DNA of 64,000 nt from Verrucomicrobiaceae bacterium (lineage in GTDB: Bacteria > Verrucomicrobiota > Verrucomicrobiia > Verrucomicrobiales > Verrucomicrobiaceae). A program made the position numbers and the translations under genes. The number at the start of each line of letters is the position of its first letter. Within the stretch, counting starts at the first letter, position 1. The notes under the pieces were generated by a model. The model ran no database searches and was not told the DNA's origin. It was given only the letters and a program-made list of their open reading frames with translations. Below, one piece after another: positions 1 through 9,672 of this stretch. The stretch lies in the NCBI GenBank assembly GCA_016713035.1, contig JADJPW010000004.1, positions 124,001 to 188,000 of the forward strand, given 5' to 3'.

Positions 1-1
1 G

Positions 2-355
2 CACCTGCATTTCTCGCCGAAACTGCAACGCACCCCCACAGCGACGGAGGCGATGTATCTCATGATGCGCCAAGCCTTTGAGCTAGGCTACCGCCGCTAC
101 GAATGGAAGTGCGATTCGCTCAATGAACCCTCCCGCAAAGCCGCACTGCGCCTGGGCCTGTCCTTCGAAGGCATCTTCCGCCAAGCCACCGTGCGCAAAG
201 GCCGCAACCGCGACACCGCCTGGTATGCCGCCATCGACAAAGAATGGCCCGCGCTGCGTGCAGCCTTCGAGCAGTGGCTCAGCCCAGCAAATTTCGATGA
301 GGCTGGAAGGCAGCGGGTGAGTCTCTCGTCGCTCACGCGTCTGGTTTTGAAGTGA
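2..355 (+). CDS. GNAT family N-acetyltransferase, C-terminal part (5' end outside window)
   Basis: The reading frame is open from the first bases of the window, so the N-terminus lies upstream. The visible ~117 residues match the second half of a RimJ/RimL-type acetyltransferase (Acetyltransf_3 fold): a helix beginning EAMYLMMRQAFELGYRR, then YEWKCDSLNEPSRKAALRLG, the helix and loop that hold acetyl-CoA, then GLSFEGIFRQ and a terminal DTAWYAAIDKEW strand. This arrangement is typical of enzymes that acetylate protein N-termini or small amines; the substrate cannot be read from sequence. An internal ATG at 53 exists but would cut the fold, so it is not taken as the start. The next gene begins 41 bp downstream. 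Confidence 0.85.
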   Translation, partial: HLHFSPKLQRTPTATEAMYLMMRQAFELGYRRYEWKCDSLNEPSRKAALRLGLSFEGIFRQATVRKGRNRDTAWYAAIDKEWPALRAAFEQWLSPANFDEAGRQRVSLSSLTRLVLK

Positions 356-396
356 CGCTGATACGGTTCTGGTTCCGCCTGCGTTTTTCCCGCCGC

Positions 397-2712
397 ATGA
401 AACGCATCACTCTCTTCCTCCTCACCGCCTTCACTTTGCACGCGCAGCAACGCGTCGAGGTCTCGCGTGATCTGTGGATCTCGGCTTACTCGAAGGAGGT
501 GGAGGGGAACAATGGTGGATCGCACCGGCTGAAGCTGAAGGGCATCCAGGAGTTCTTCTTGATCGACTTTGATCCAGCGGCGCTGCGTGGGAAGAAGGTC
601 GTCAAAGCGCAGCTTCATGTACATCTGGCATCACCAGAGGCACCGCTGCGGCGCACGACGGTGTCATCGATCACGCAGGAGTGGGTCGAGGGCACGGGAA
701 GCAGCTACGCGAAGACACCGGGCGCGAGTTCCTTTGTGTGGGCGAAGACCGGTGAACTGCGCTGGGGCAACAACGAGCCGGACATCACCAGCGTCGTTTG
801 CGGCGAAGGCGGCTCCGTGTGGGGCTTTGGCGATGCTTCCGCGCCGGATGCGGAGGGCTGGCAGATCATTCCCATCGCTCCCGTAGTGGCCCAGGCGCGG
901 CTGGATGGCCGTTCGCACGGCTTTTACGTCATCGACGACATCGGGAATGAATACACGCGGGATGGCAATGCCGCGAAGTTCACGAATTTCGTGAATCGCT
1001 ACGTTTCGAGCCGTGAGGACAAACGTGTGCATAAGCCCTACTTCACGCTGTGGCTCGAAGACGGCGCGGTGGAGGCTCCCAAAGCCGTCTCAGAGGCCAA
1101 AATAGTCGCCGCAGCCGTTTTACCGCCTGTTCCAGCCGTTTCGGCCGTGAAGCCGGTTTTGCCTGCGAAGGACGTTTTCGGCTCCGAACTGGCCTCCACG
1201 CACTTTTACGCCGCGAAGGGTGAAACGATCGGTTTTTCGGTCGCGGGCCCGGCCATCGTGAAAGCACCGAATCTCGGAGTGAAGCTCTACTCGATGCCCA
1301 AAGTCGGCGGCATGCACGATCCGCTCGTGCCGGGCACGGGTGAGGACACTTTCATCGAACTGCATGTGCCGAAAAACGCACCCGCAGGCAAACATGGCGG
1401 CACGGTGACGGTGGATGGCACCGTGATGCCCTTCACGGTCACGGTTTGGAACTTCACGCTGCCGGATCGCCTGGCGTTCCTGCCGCAGATGAACGCTTAC
1501 GGCCTGCCGGGGCATGTGCGTGACTACTACCGGCTCGCGCATGAGCATCGCGTGGTGCTGAACCAGCTCCCGTATGGCTGGACGGGCAAGGTGGACGAGC
1601 CTGCGCCGAAGCTCGGCGGCGATGGGAAGTGGGATTGGACGAAGTTCGATGCGGAGTTCGGCCCGTTGCTCGATGGCAGCGCCTTCGCCGATCTGCCACG
1701 CGGCGCGGTGCCGGTGGACGCGTATTACCTGCTGCTGAACGAGAACTGGCCGATGAAGCACGACGAGCACTTCAAAGGCGGCTACTGGATCGAAAACGCC
1801 TTCGATGACTCCTACTGGACGCAGTTTCGCGCCATGGCGGCGGAGATCGCGAAGCACTTCGAAGCGAAGGGCTGGACGGAGCCGATGTTCGAGTTCTACC
1901 TCAACAACAAGGTGTACTTCAAAAAGGACGACTGGCGCAAATGCAGCGCGGCATGGATTTTCGACGAGCCAGTGCACACGCAGGACTTCTGGGCCATTCG
2001 CCACTACGGCCGCGAGTTCTGGAAGGCCACCGAGCCGTTCAAGAACGTGCATCTCACCTATCGCGCCGATATTTCCCGCCCGCAGTGGCAGCGTGAGTTG
2101 CTCGATCACTGCGTGAACGTGGAAGTCGTCAGTGGCGTGCTGCGGCAATACTGGCCACGCATTCAGCGTCGCGCCAAGGACTGCGGCAATCTCTACTACA
2201 TGTATGGCGGAGCGAACGCCATCGGAACACCGAACATCGCGAATGCCGCGTGGTGTGTCGAGTCCTGGGCGCTCGGTGCGGATGGTGTGGTGCCCTGGAA
2301 CACCATCGGCAAAGCGGACGCGTGGCAGACGCCGGATGAGCTCTCTGTGCTCTACCCGACTGACAACGGCCCCGTGCCAAGCCTGCGCCTGAAGACCTTC
2401 CGCGCAGGCCAACAACTAGTGGAGTATCTCACGCAATACTGCGCCGTCTCTGGCGAAAGCCGTGAGAGCGTCATGGCCGCGGTGCGTGCCATCCCTGGCC
2501 TCAGCGCCACGCTGGTGAAGAAAAACGAGGAAGACGCCGGCAAATCACAGTTCGGCAAAGACACGCAACCCGCCTTTGAAGCACTGCGGATGCGCCTCGG
2601 TGCCTACCTCGATGCCAAAGCACCTGCGCCAAAGGATCGTTGGCACGATCCACGGCCTACGCGGCCCGATTTGAATAAAGCGCGGGAGATCGTGCCGCTG
2701 GCGGTGCCTTGA
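397..2712 (+). CDS. Secreted DUF4091 domain protein (glycoside-hydrolase-like)
   Basis: About 771 aa. The ATG at 397 is chosen over an in-frame start at 352 because it opens directly on a signal peptide (MKRITLFLLTAFTLHAQQ); the protein is therefore exported. Residues ~20-220 look like a DNRLRE/CBM-type beta-sandwich (strands such as VVKAQLHVHLASPE, and WAKTGELRWG). The C-terminal half carries the DUF4091 pattern, with ADISRPQWQRELLDHCVN and GADGVVPWNTIGKADAWQ. DUF4091 proteins are related to GH123-type hydrolases and are frequent in Verrucomicrobia and Planctomycetes; a role in polysaccharide breakdown is an inference. A 13-G homopolymer lies 20 bp after the stop. Confidence 0.75.
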   Translation: MKRITLFLLTAFTLHAQQRVEVSRDLWISAYSKEVEGNNGGSHRLKLKGIQEFFLIDFDPAALRGKKVVKAQLHVHLASPEAPLRRTTVSSITQEWVEGTGSSYAKTPGASSFVWAKTGELRWGNNEPDITSVVCGEGGSVWGFGDASAPDAEGWQIIPIAPVVAQARLDGRSHGFYVIDDIGNEYTRDGNAAKFTNFVNRYVSSREDKRVHKPYFTLWLEDGAVEAPKAVSEAKIVAAAVLPPVPAVSAVKPVLPAKDVFGSELASTHFYAAKGETIGFSVAGPAIVKAPNLGVKLYSMPKVGGMHDPLVPGTGEDTFIELHVPKNAPAGKHGGTVTVDGTVMPFTVTVWNFTLPDRLAFLPQMNAYGLPGHVRDYYRLAHEHRVVLNQLPYGWTGKVDEPAPKLGGDGKWDWTKFDAEFGPLLDGSAFADLPRGAVPVDAYYLLLNENWPMKHDEHFKGGYWIENAFDDSYWTQFRAMAAEIAKHFEAKGWTEPMFEFYLNNKVYFKKDDWRKCSAAWIFDEPVHTQDFWAIRHYGREFWKATEPFKNVHLTYRADISRPQWQRELLDHCVNVEVVSGVLRQYWPRIQRRAKDCGNLYYMYGGANAIGTPNIANAAWCVESWALGADGVVPWNTIGKADAWQTPDELSVLYPTDNGPVPSLRLKTFRAGQQLVEYLTQYCAVSGESRESVMAAVRAIPGLSATLVKKNEEDAGKSQFGKDTQPAFEALRMRLGAYLDAKAPAPKDRWHDPRPTRPDLNKAREIVPLAVP

Positions 2713-2732
2713 GGGGACGTCGGGCTGTTTGC

Positions 2733-2745
2733 GGGGGGGGGGGGG
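2733..2745. repeat. 13-nt poly-G tract in a convergent intergenic region
   Basis: Thirteen consecutive G residues stand between the stop of the DUF4091 gene and the stop of the convergent dehydrogenase gene. The rest of the 163-bp gap has short repeated words (CTTAGT, ACTGA) but no gene. Such tracts are prone to slippage or sequencing error. Confidence 0.9.
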
Positions 2746-2875
2746 CAGGAGTGCTTAGTGCTCAGTACTTAGTTGTTGAGTTAGCGGCTAAGGCAGTTTG
2801 GATTTTCATCCACAGACTCGTTATTCCAACCGTTCCGATGAACTGAGAACTGAAAACTGGACCAACAGGAGCAGC

Positions 2876-3849
2876 CTAGACCGCGTTGACGATGTTTTCG
2901 AGAGGGGCACCAAGCACGGCTGCGAGGGCGATGCGGGCAGAGGTGCGGCGCATTTCGAGCTTGGACTCGACGCTGCAAAAGGCGGCGTGGCAGGTGGCGA
3001 TGAGATTCGGTGTGGCGGCTTCATCCGCGGTGCGCAGCGGCTCGTCTTCGATCACGTCTAGCCCGGCACCTGCGATGATGCCCGACTTGAGCGCGGCGAG
3101 GATGTCTGCCTTACAGATGATGCCTCCGCGTGCCGTATTCACGACGAAGGCACCTGGACGCAGACGAGCGAGCTCACGCTGGGTGATGAGATGCCGCGTC
3201 TCGTCATTGAGCGGGCAATGGAGCGAGAGGACGTCTGTTTGAGCGAGTAAGTCATCGAGACTACGGACGCGGGTGATGCCCAGGGCTTTGTCCACGCCAT
3301 TGGGGAGGTAGGGATCGTGGAAGAGGACTCGGAATCCGAGGGCCTTTGCACGGAGCGCTGTGGCGGTGCCGATGCGACCGAGGCCGATGATGCCAAAGGT
3401 GAGTGTGCTGAGGCGGCGGAGCTGCGGTGTGACGCGGATGGTCCAGCCGAGTGTCTTTGCCTCCGCATCGAGCGGGAAGAGCTGACGGCAAAGGGCGAGC
3501 GCGAGGGCGATGGCGTGATCTGCGACCTCCTCCGTGCCGTAGTCTGGCACATTGCAGACGGCGATGCCGCGCTGGCGAGCAGCGGCGATGTCCACGCTGT
3601 CGTAGCCGACGCCGTTGCGGATGATGGCGCGGCAGTTTGTTAGCCGGGCGATGCCTGCAGCGGTGAGGGGCATGTTATGCCAAATGATGACGGCCTGTGC
3701 GTCGCCGATGTCGGCGGGCAAGTCTGCATCCGTGTCACAAAGGTGCCGCGTGATGTGAGCAGCGGTGCCGATGACGGCTTTTCGACAGCAGAGTCTGCAT
3801 CGCCCTGTGGAGCGGTGCGCCAGTCAATAATGGCGATGCGTGGCTGCAT
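2876..3849 (-). CDS. D-isomer-specific 2-hydroxyacid dehydrogenase, CtBP-like (apparent frameshift near the 5' end)
   Basis: NAD-dependent 2-hydroxyacid dehydrogenase of the CtBP/SerA-like family. The Rossmann motif GIIGLGRIGTATALRAKALG, the catalytic Arg in VNTARGG, Glu in VIEDEP and His in TCHAAF are all present. The main frame begins only at a TTG at 3721. The missing N-terminus is in another frame: ATG at 3849 gives MQPRIAIIDWRTAPQGDADS, and AVIGTAAHITRHLCDTDADL continues in the main frame. The two join if one A is added to the four-A run (TTTT at 3779-3782 on the plus strand), giving ~324 aa, the normal family length. This is either a sequencing or assembly error, a real mutation, or ribosomal slippage. 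It lies just downstream of leuD on the same strand. The substrate is not predictable. Confidence 0.8.
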
Positions 3850-3867
3850 GATCAAAGTAGGCCTCCA

Positions 3868-4464
3868 TCACGCGAAACCGAGGGCGGTGATGCGGGCGTG
3901 GACGGCGTCTTTGTTATCGAGCAGCTCGGCGATGGGGTCCCACTGGCCGCTGAGGAGGCCCTCACGGGCGGTGGCGGGCATGGTGACGGGCACGCTCTGG
4001 CTGCCGAAGCGCACGCTCTGGCCTGCGACATCGACGGTGATCTCGGTCTGCGGATCTGCGGCGACGGCGGCAGCGATTTTCTGGATGTCTGCGGCAGTGG
4101 CGCAGACGCAGGGGATGCCGAGCGTGGTGCAGTTGCCGAAAAAGATCTCTGCAAAGCTCTGGGCGATGATGGCGCGGATGCCGAAACGGTAGAGTGCCTG
4201 CGGGGCGTGCTCACGGGAGCTGCCGCAGCCGAAATTCTCGCCAGAGAGCAGGATGGAGGCACCTGCGTGGCGTGCATCATCGAGCGGGTGGCCGATTTTG
4301 TTGCCATCCTTGTCGAAACGCACGTCGTAGAAGGCGTACTCGCCCAATCCGTCAAAAGTGACGCATTTCATGAAGCGGGCGGGGATGATGCGGTCGGTGT
4401 CGATGTCGGTTCCGGGGACGTGGACGCCGCGACCGGCGACTTGGGTGATTTTTGCGAGAGCCAT
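3868..4464 (-). CDS. leuD: 3-isopropylmalate dehydratase small subunit
   Basis: About 198 aa, normal for LeuD. With the large subunit LeuC it isomerises 2- to 3-isopropylmalate in cytosolic leucine synthesis. Diagnostic stretches are VPGTDIDTDRIIPARFMKC near the N-terminus, and ENFGCGSSREHAPQALYRFG followed by AIIAQSFAEIFFGNC in the swivelling aconitase-type domain. The ATG at 4464 gives MALAKITQV, the usual start; an in-frame ATG four codons upstream (4476) is possible. No leuC is adjacent, so the large subunit must be encoded elsewhere. The dehydrogenase gene follows 18 bp later and may be co-transcribed. Confidence 0.95.
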   Translation of the reverse strand: MALAKITQVAGRGVHVPGTDIDTDRIIPARFMKCVTFDGLGEYAFYDVRFDKDGNKIGHPLDDARHAGASILLSGENFGCGSSREHAPQALYRFGIRAIIAQSFAEIFFGNCTTLGIPCVCATAADIQKIAAAVAADPQTEITVDVAGQSVRFGSQSVPVTMPATAREGLLSGQWDPIAELLDNKDAVHARITALGFA

Positions 4465-4621
4465 GATGAGGGGCATGGAGGCTAGGCAGTGTTTTGGCTC
4501 TGGCAAGAGTGGGGGCAGCCTTTGTGAGGGAGAAAATGCATGGAAATCCGCCACCGGCATGAGGCCATCCTTGCCACCCGCCGAAAGCGGAGGAAGCATC
4601 CCCTGCCCTTCCGCCGCCGTC

Positions 4622-5584
4622 ATGCGCTTCATCAGCACCCTCATTCGCTACCTGACCTTCCTGCTCGCTCTGGCAGGTGTGGGCGGCATTTTCATGGTTA
4701 TGCGTGAGCTGCATGCGCAGCAGCCCGTGGTGACAGCGCCGCCTATTGCGCCTGCGACGAAGGCTGCGCCGGATGACATCGCTGCCACCGGCATCTTGGA
4801 GGCGCGGGATGAGAATGTGGCGATCGGTGTGCCTGCGGCCGGGCTGGTGCAGGAGGTGAAGGTGCGGGTGAATCAGACCGTGAAAGCGGGTGATCCGCTG
4901 CTGCAGCTCGATGACCGCGAGCTGAAGGCCCTGCTTCTGCGTCAAAAAGCCTCCGTCGCCGTGGCACAGGCCCAGTTTGTCGTGGCAGAGGCCCAGTTGG
5001 CCAAATTGCAGGACATGCTGGACCGCCTGAAGTCAGTGCCGGATCAGCGAGCGATCAGCCAGGATGATCTGCGCAATCGCAGCAACGATGTCACAGTGGC
5101 AAAGGCGCAGCTCCAGGCTGCCCAGGCAGAGCTGGATGCCGCGAAGGCGGATGTGGAGCAGACCGGGCAGCTCATCGACCGGCTGCTGGTGCGTGCGCCG
5201 CGTGGTGGCACGCTTTTGCAGGTAAACATCCGCGCCGGAGAATACGCCTCACCGCAGAATAAGCTGCCTGCGCTCATCCTGGGTGACATCGGCACGCTGC
5301 ATGTGCGTGCGGATGTGGATGAACAAAACGCCACGGCGGTGCAACTGGATGCCGCAGCGAAAATCTCACTCAAGAGTGACTCCAGCCGCTCCTTTCAGGC
5401 CGCCTTCGTGCGTGTGGAGCCCTATGTGATCCCGAAGACTTCCCTGACTGGAGCCAGCACGGAGCGTGTGGATACCCGCGTGCTCCAGATCATCTACCGG
5501 CTGGAAAAACCTGCCGACACGCCGCTTTATGTCGGCCAGCAGGTCGATGTGTTCATTCCGCGCCGCAAGACACCGGCGAAGTGA
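4622..5584 (+). CDS. HlyD/RND-type periplasmic adaptor (membrane fusion protein)
   Basis: About 320 aa from the ATG at 4622. It starts with an N-terminal membrane anchor (LIRYLTFLLALAGVGGIFMV), followed by the first half of a lipoyl-like domain (VGVPAAGLVQEVKVRVNQTV). A long alpha-helical hairpin (~residues 100-190, heptad-rich AQAQFVVAEAQLAKLQDML and QLQAAQAELDAAKADVEQTG) comes next, then the second lipoyl half (RLLVRAPRGGTLLQVNIRAG) and a beta-barrel. Such adaptors join an inner-membrane ABC or RND pump to an outer-membrane channel. Neither partner is encoded beside it, so the exported substrate is unknown. It is divergent from leuD, with 157 bp between the starts. Confidence 0.88.
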   Translation: MRFISTLIRYLTFLLALAGVGGIFMVMRELHAQQPVVTAPPIAPATKAAPDDIAATGILEARDENVAIGVPAAGLVQEVKVRVNQTVKAGDPLLQLDDRELKALLLRQKASVAVAQAQFVVAEAQLAKLQDMLDRLKSVPDQRAISQDDLRNRSNDVTVAKAQLQAAQAELDAAKADVEQTGQLIDRLLVRAPRGGTLLQVNIRAGEYASPQNKLPALILGDIGTLHVRADVDEQNATAVQLDAAAKISLKSDSSRSFQAAFVRVEPYVIPKTSLTGASTERVDTRVLQIIYRLEKPADTPLYVGQQVDVFIPRRKTPAK

Positions 5585-5591
5585 GCTGAGA

Positions 5592-6287
5592 TCAGCCTTT
5601 GCGGAAAAGAAGGCAGCCGGACATCCTGTCATGCAGGCACTGCTTCTGCTCCGTCCAGATGCACATGAGGTAGCCGATGCAGAGCAGGAGGCTGGAGAGG
5701 ATCTTGCCGAAGTAACGACCCGTGGCACGGCCAAAGGTGATGCGCTGGCCATTCATGTCGGTGACTTTGATGCCACAGATGATTTTGCCGATAGAGCCCT
5801 GGTAGGTGGATGTCTCCATCAGGGAGTGGTAGAGCCAGTCAAAGCCGACTGCGACCACCGCAGCCAAAAGGATGGCCACTCCAGCCCCTTCTCCATCCGC
5901 TCCTTCAGCCATTCCTTCAGACATTCCACTCGCTGCATAGCCGATTACCAGGCCCACGATGGTCGCCACCACCTGCATGATGATGTTATCGACAAAGTAG
6001 GCCAAAAAGCGCCACCAGAAGCCTGGATGGTAGCCGAGCTCGTCGATGCGGTTACCGGGGCGGATGAGATTGGCTACGGGTGGAGCGTAGGGATTGATCT
6101 CTACGGCAGCGGGAGCGGGGAATGCGGTGGGCGTGCTGAATTTGGCCCCGATGGGCTGCCAGTCCGTCATGCCTTCTGCCCAACACAGGTCGGTGGCACT
6201 GAGTGCACCGCTTTGGAGTTTCGCGAGGACTTCTGACTCCGAGATGGGGCCAGATTGGATGCCATTTTGAGCGACGTGGTATTGCAT
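5592..6287 (-). CDS. GYF_2 plus RDD domain integral membrane protein
   Basis: 231 aa. Residues 1-50 (MQYHVAQNGIQSGPISESEV, then CWAEGMTDWQPIG) match the GYF_2 domain, thought to bind proline-rich peptides. A proline-rich linker follows, then an RDD domain of about three membrane helices starting HPGFWWRFLAYFVDNIIMQV and including GSIGKIICGIKVTDMNGQRI. RDD proteins are of largely unknown function; some have been linked to ion exchange. The gene converges with the HlyD-type gene (7 bp between stops). No partner is apparent. Confidence 0.85.
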   Translation of the reverse strand: MQYHVAQNGIQSGPISESEVLAKLQSGALSATDLCWAEGMTDWQPIGAKFSTPTAFPAPAAVEINPYAPPVANLIRPGNRIDELGYHPGFWWRFLAYFVDNIIMQVVATIVGLVIGYAASGMSEGMAEGADGEGAGVAILLAAVVAVGFDWLYHSLMETSTYQGSIGKIICGIKVTDMNGQRITFGRATGRYFGKILSSLLLCIGYLMCIWTEQKQCLHDRMSGCLLFRKG

Positions 6288-6344
6288 GAGGCGGCGGTTT
6301 TAATGGCAGCCGCGATCTGGATCAATCCGAAAAAGTTACCCACG

Positions 6345-9300
6345 TCACTTCAGCAGCTTGCGCAGGGCTTCGCCGAGTTTTTCACGAGTATCTGGTCCAT
6401 AGCCCGTGGTGACGTAAGCCACTTTGCCATCAGGACCGATGACGACGGTGTGGGGGATGCCCTCCACGCCGTATTGCTGGCTGATGCGCTGATTGGCGTC
6501 GATGACGACATCGACTTTCCATCCGCGTGTTTGTAGGAAGGTGGAGACGAGTTCCTTCGGCTCGGCCTGATTCACGGCGACGAGGCGGACCTTGGTGGAG
6601 TCGAGTTCAGCCGCTTGGGCGATGAGCTCTGGCAGGGACTTGATGCAGGGGCCGCACCAGGTAGCCCAGAAGTCGAGGATGACGACTTTCCCACGCTCTT
6701 TGGCGAGCTGGAAGTCACCACCACCAGCCAGCAGTGGGAGCTGCACGGGCGGGGCATCTTTGCCGAGCAGTGGAGAGCTCTCTCCACCGGTCTCTGGCAG
6801 CACCGGCTCTGGAGTGAAGGCAAGACGCCAATCGCGGAAGCCCCGCATGGCGACGGACTCCTCTGGTGCAGTGGGCCGCAGTGAGCTGATGGAAGTGAGC
6901 GGCACCCGCATCTGCCCGAGCAGCGGATGCTTGCCCATGACGGCGTCGGACTCGTATTTTTCGATCTGGAAGGCCATGCGCCCGCCACTGCCGAGGAGGA
7001 AGTGGTGCATGCCGGGAGTCGCAGGAGTGGCGGTGGCCTGAGCGGTGATTTTTTTCTCCTCCGGCTTCTCAGGGGTGGAGGCGGCGGGGAGTGGCCTATC
7101 TAGCCAGATGGCGGCACTGACGCGGTCTGCGGGGATGCGCACGGTTTCCAGACCACTGCGCACGGAGAAATGATCCGCGGTGGCAGATTCGATGATGCCA
7201 CGGAGCACATCCCCATTGCGTGCGACGAGGATGTGACGCGGCGGTGCTTCTTTGCGGAAGCGGGGCACTAGCAGGGCGTGCTCGCGGGCTTTGGGATCGA
7301 CGATAGGCATGGCGATGCGGCCTGCGCCTGTGCTGGACTGAAAACTGCTGATTTTGACATCACGCTCGGTATTCCCCCAGAGTGGAAAGGACTCGATGTA
7401 GAGCCCAGAGCCGCCGCGCATCTCTGGTGTGATATTGATGCGGCGCATGGGCACACCATTGAAGGAGACCTCTACCGTTTTCTCCGTGATGGCGATGCGG
7501 ACCGGGGTGTTTTGTGGGGCGTTGATGCGGTTTTGGTCATCGAGCTGATTTTCGCCCTGCTGGAGGCCAAAGACGGCTTCATTGCCGATACGGCCAAAGA
7601 TGAGATTGAGCCCCTTTGCATCACGATCAGGGCCTGCGGCAAAGATCCGCATGCGAATGGCACTGAAACTCTGCTCCGTGTATTCAAAGCGGATCTCCTG
7701 CACCTGGGAGAAGGATGGATGCCCGAGTGTGAAGCCGGGTTTCATGGTCATTGCGCCGGTTTCGGCATTCATGGTGATCTTCTTTTCGTCGCCACGCACG
7801 ATGCGCCAGCCGGGATCGGTGAAGCCCTTGGTGCGCAGCGGCTCACCAGAGAACTGCACGGCCTGCACCTCCGCAGCCGCGTAGTCGCGTGTGCGAGTCG
7901 CTGTGGACTCAAAGTCGATGCGTTTTTCATCCATCGCACGCAGGGATCCTGGGAGTATCTCACCACTTTTCAGGTAGAGCAGCGCGGATGCAGGCTGCGG
8001 GAGGATGTTCGATGCCGCACGGGTGATCTCCACATCATCGACGATGCCGATGGGGACGGCCTTCGAGGCACCGATGAGCTGCCAGAGTGGATGCGGGCCA
8101 CCCTGCGCAGGCGCAGAGAGTGTGCCGTGCAGCTCGCGGCCTTTGAAGCGAATGACATCGAACTGCGAGAGCGGTGGCGACTTCGGGGCATCCGGCGGCG
8201 CGGGCACCGCGAGGTCGATGCGCAGAATGTCCTGCATATCGAGCGTGAGCGGTGCGGTGGCAAAACTGGTGCGCAGGGTGACGTGCGGCTTTTTCAATGA
8301 AGCCAGCGTGCCTGCTGCCCACATGCCATCTGGATAGCTGATGCGTGCCTGATGCGGGGTGAACCAGGTGCCGCCGCCATTGTCAGCGCGGTGGTGTGCA
8401 GCGAGCAGTTTTTCCCACGGTAGCGTGGTTTCTGCGCTGCCTTTTTCTGCGCGGATGGTGAAGGTGCTCGCGTCTGCGCGGTGGATGCGGCCAAGGATGA
8501 CACTGCCATCCGTCAGCTCCACGCGGGGCACAGCATCGCTGATCTGGGCGGGCACTTTGCCATCCCACTCGCGGACGAAGAGCTCGTCGATGAACAAATT
8601 GACGCCTTTGTTCATGATAGCGAGGCCTGGAGTAAAGGTCGGAGCCTTCACGGCTGGTTTGGAGGAGCGAGCGACGTTTTTCTTCACCCCGGCCTCCAGG
8701 AGGTTCACGATGGCTCCGACGAGCCCGATGCCGACTCCGCCTTCCGCAGCCGGTTTGGCCTCTTTTTCGGCCTCAGCGGGTTTTTCCAGCTTTGGGGCAT
8801 TGGTTTGAAAATCGGTGATTTTTTTGCCTGCGCCGTCAAATAGGCTGCAAAGGCCTGTTTGGCGGTCCCAGAAGAATGCGAGCGTGAGCTGCTGCTGCTC
8901 TTTCGGTAAAGTCGTCAGTGTGGCGAAGCTGGTGCCTTCTGCCCCCTGGAGCACCACATCATCCTCCCATGTCTCGATGATGCAGGGCTGTGAATCCTCA
9001 TCCACCACCTCGATGCGGAACTCCGGCCGCTTTTCAGAGCGCAGGCGCAGGCGCAGCTCCACACGGTCTGGCAGATCGACTGGATGATGCACACCGCGAT
9101 TCCAGCCCGCGAGATTCAAGTAACCACCGGGCTCATGGCGGAAGATCTGCTTTTTCGATTCATCATCCGGCGTCCACCCACTGCGGCCACCAGGACCCGC
9201 GAGAAGTAGTCCTGGGCCATTCATGCGCTGGATGCTGGTGACGGCACTGGCGGCCAGCCGCGCCTGAGCACCCGCCGCGATGCGCTGACCGGTGACGAGG

Positions 9301-9668
9301 ATCTCTTTGTCTGCCATGCCAGCGATGCTGCCCATCAGCCGTGTGCCATCATCAAGCCGGATGCTGAAGGGCTCTGGCGTGGGCTTGTCATTGCTCCAAT
9401 CCTTGTTGGCATCTGGTTTCAGCTCGTAGGAGCGCAGCACATGGAGTGCGACCTCCACGGGCTCGATGAAGGGCTTCTCCTTGGGGTCGATCTGCCAGCG
9501 AATGCTCGTCTCATTGGCCTCCAGGATGCCACCACCGGCTTTTTCGCCATTGCGCCACTCCAGGAAGGAGGCGTGAGCACTAGCAGCGCAGAGCAGCAGC
9601 AATAGGCATGCGAGACGTGCTGCGCACTGCGATGGAAAGCGTGAGTGTGAGGCGAGGATCGAGCGCAT
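6345..9668 (-). CDS. Giant secreted protein with C-terminal TlpA/thioredoxin domain
   Basis: About 1107 aa. The ATG at 9668 is preferred over 9683: it is preceded by GAGAGG seven bases upstream, and that Shine-Dalgarno overlaps the stop of the preceding gene, suggesting translational coupling. A signal peptide (CLLLLLCAASAHA) is followed by repeated beta-rich modules (for example LDDGTRLMGSIAGMADKEIL, LTDGSVILGRIHRADASTF, ARNGDVLRGIIESATADHF) and a LamG-like stretch. The last ~140 residues are a TlpA-type thioredoxin fold with active site FWATWCGPCIKSLPEL and a cis-Pro loop (GIPHTVV). It is exported; a thiol-disulfide role in the periplasm is likely. It is the last gene of the minus-strand cluster. 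Confidence 0.85.
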   Translation of the reverse strand: MRSILASHSRFPSQCAARLACLLLLLCAASAHASFLEWRNGEKAGGGILEANETSIRWQIDPKEKPFIEPVEVALHVLRSYELKPDANKDWSNDKPTPEPFSIRLDDGTRLMGSIAGMADKEILVTGQRIAAGAQARLAASAVTSIQRMNGPGLLLAGPGGRSGWTPDDESKKQIFRHEPGGYLNLAGWNRGVHHPVDLPDRVELRLRLRSEKRPEFRIEVVDEDSQPCIIETWEDDVVLQGAEGTSFATLTTLPKEQQQLTLAFFWDRQTGLCSLFDGAGKKITDFQTNAPKLEKPAEAEKEAKPAAEGGVGIGLVGAIVNLLEAGVKKNVARSSKPAVKAPTFTPGLAIMNKGVNLFIDELFVREWDGKVPAQISDAVPRVELTDGSVILGRIHRADASTFTIRAEKGSAETTLPWEKLLAAHHRADNGGGTWFTPHQARISYPDGMWAAGTLASLKKPHVTLRTSFATAPLTLDMQDILRIDLAVPAPPDAPKSPPLSQFDVIRFKGRELHGTLSAPAQGGPHPLWQLIGASKAVPIGIVDDVEITRAASNILPQPASALLYLKSGEILPGSLRAMDEKRIDFESTATRTRDYAAAEVQAVQFSGEPLRTKGFTDPGWRIVRGDEKKITMNAETGAMTMKPGFTLGHPSFSQVQEIRFEYTEQSFSAIRMRIFAAGPDRDAKGLNLIFGRIGNEAVFGLQQGENQLDDQNRINAPQNTPVRIAITEKTVEVSFNGVPMRRINITPEMRGGSGLYIESFPLWGNTERDVKISSFQSSTGAGRIAMPIVDPKAREHALLVPRFRKEAPPRHILVARNGDVLRGIIESATADHFSVRSGLETVRIPADRVSAAIWLDRPLPAASTPEKPEEKKITAQATATPATPGMHHFLLGSGGRMAFQIEKYESDAVMGKHPLLGQMRVPLTSISSLRPTAPEESVAMRGFRDWRLAFTPEPVLPETGGESSPLLGKDAPPVQLPLLAGGGDFQLAKERGKVVILDFWATWCGPCIKSLPELIAQAAELDSTKVRLVAVNQAEPKELVSTFLQTRGWKVDVVIDANQRISQQYGVEGIPHTVVIGPDGKVAYVTTGYGPDTREKLGEALRKLLK

Positions 9669-9672
9669 GCAA

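Noticed and set aside
1120..2415. 431-aa frame antisense to the DUF4091 gene
   Set aside because: It is a shadow of the GC-rich coding strand; no domain, no start signal, and the plus-strand gene is clearly real.
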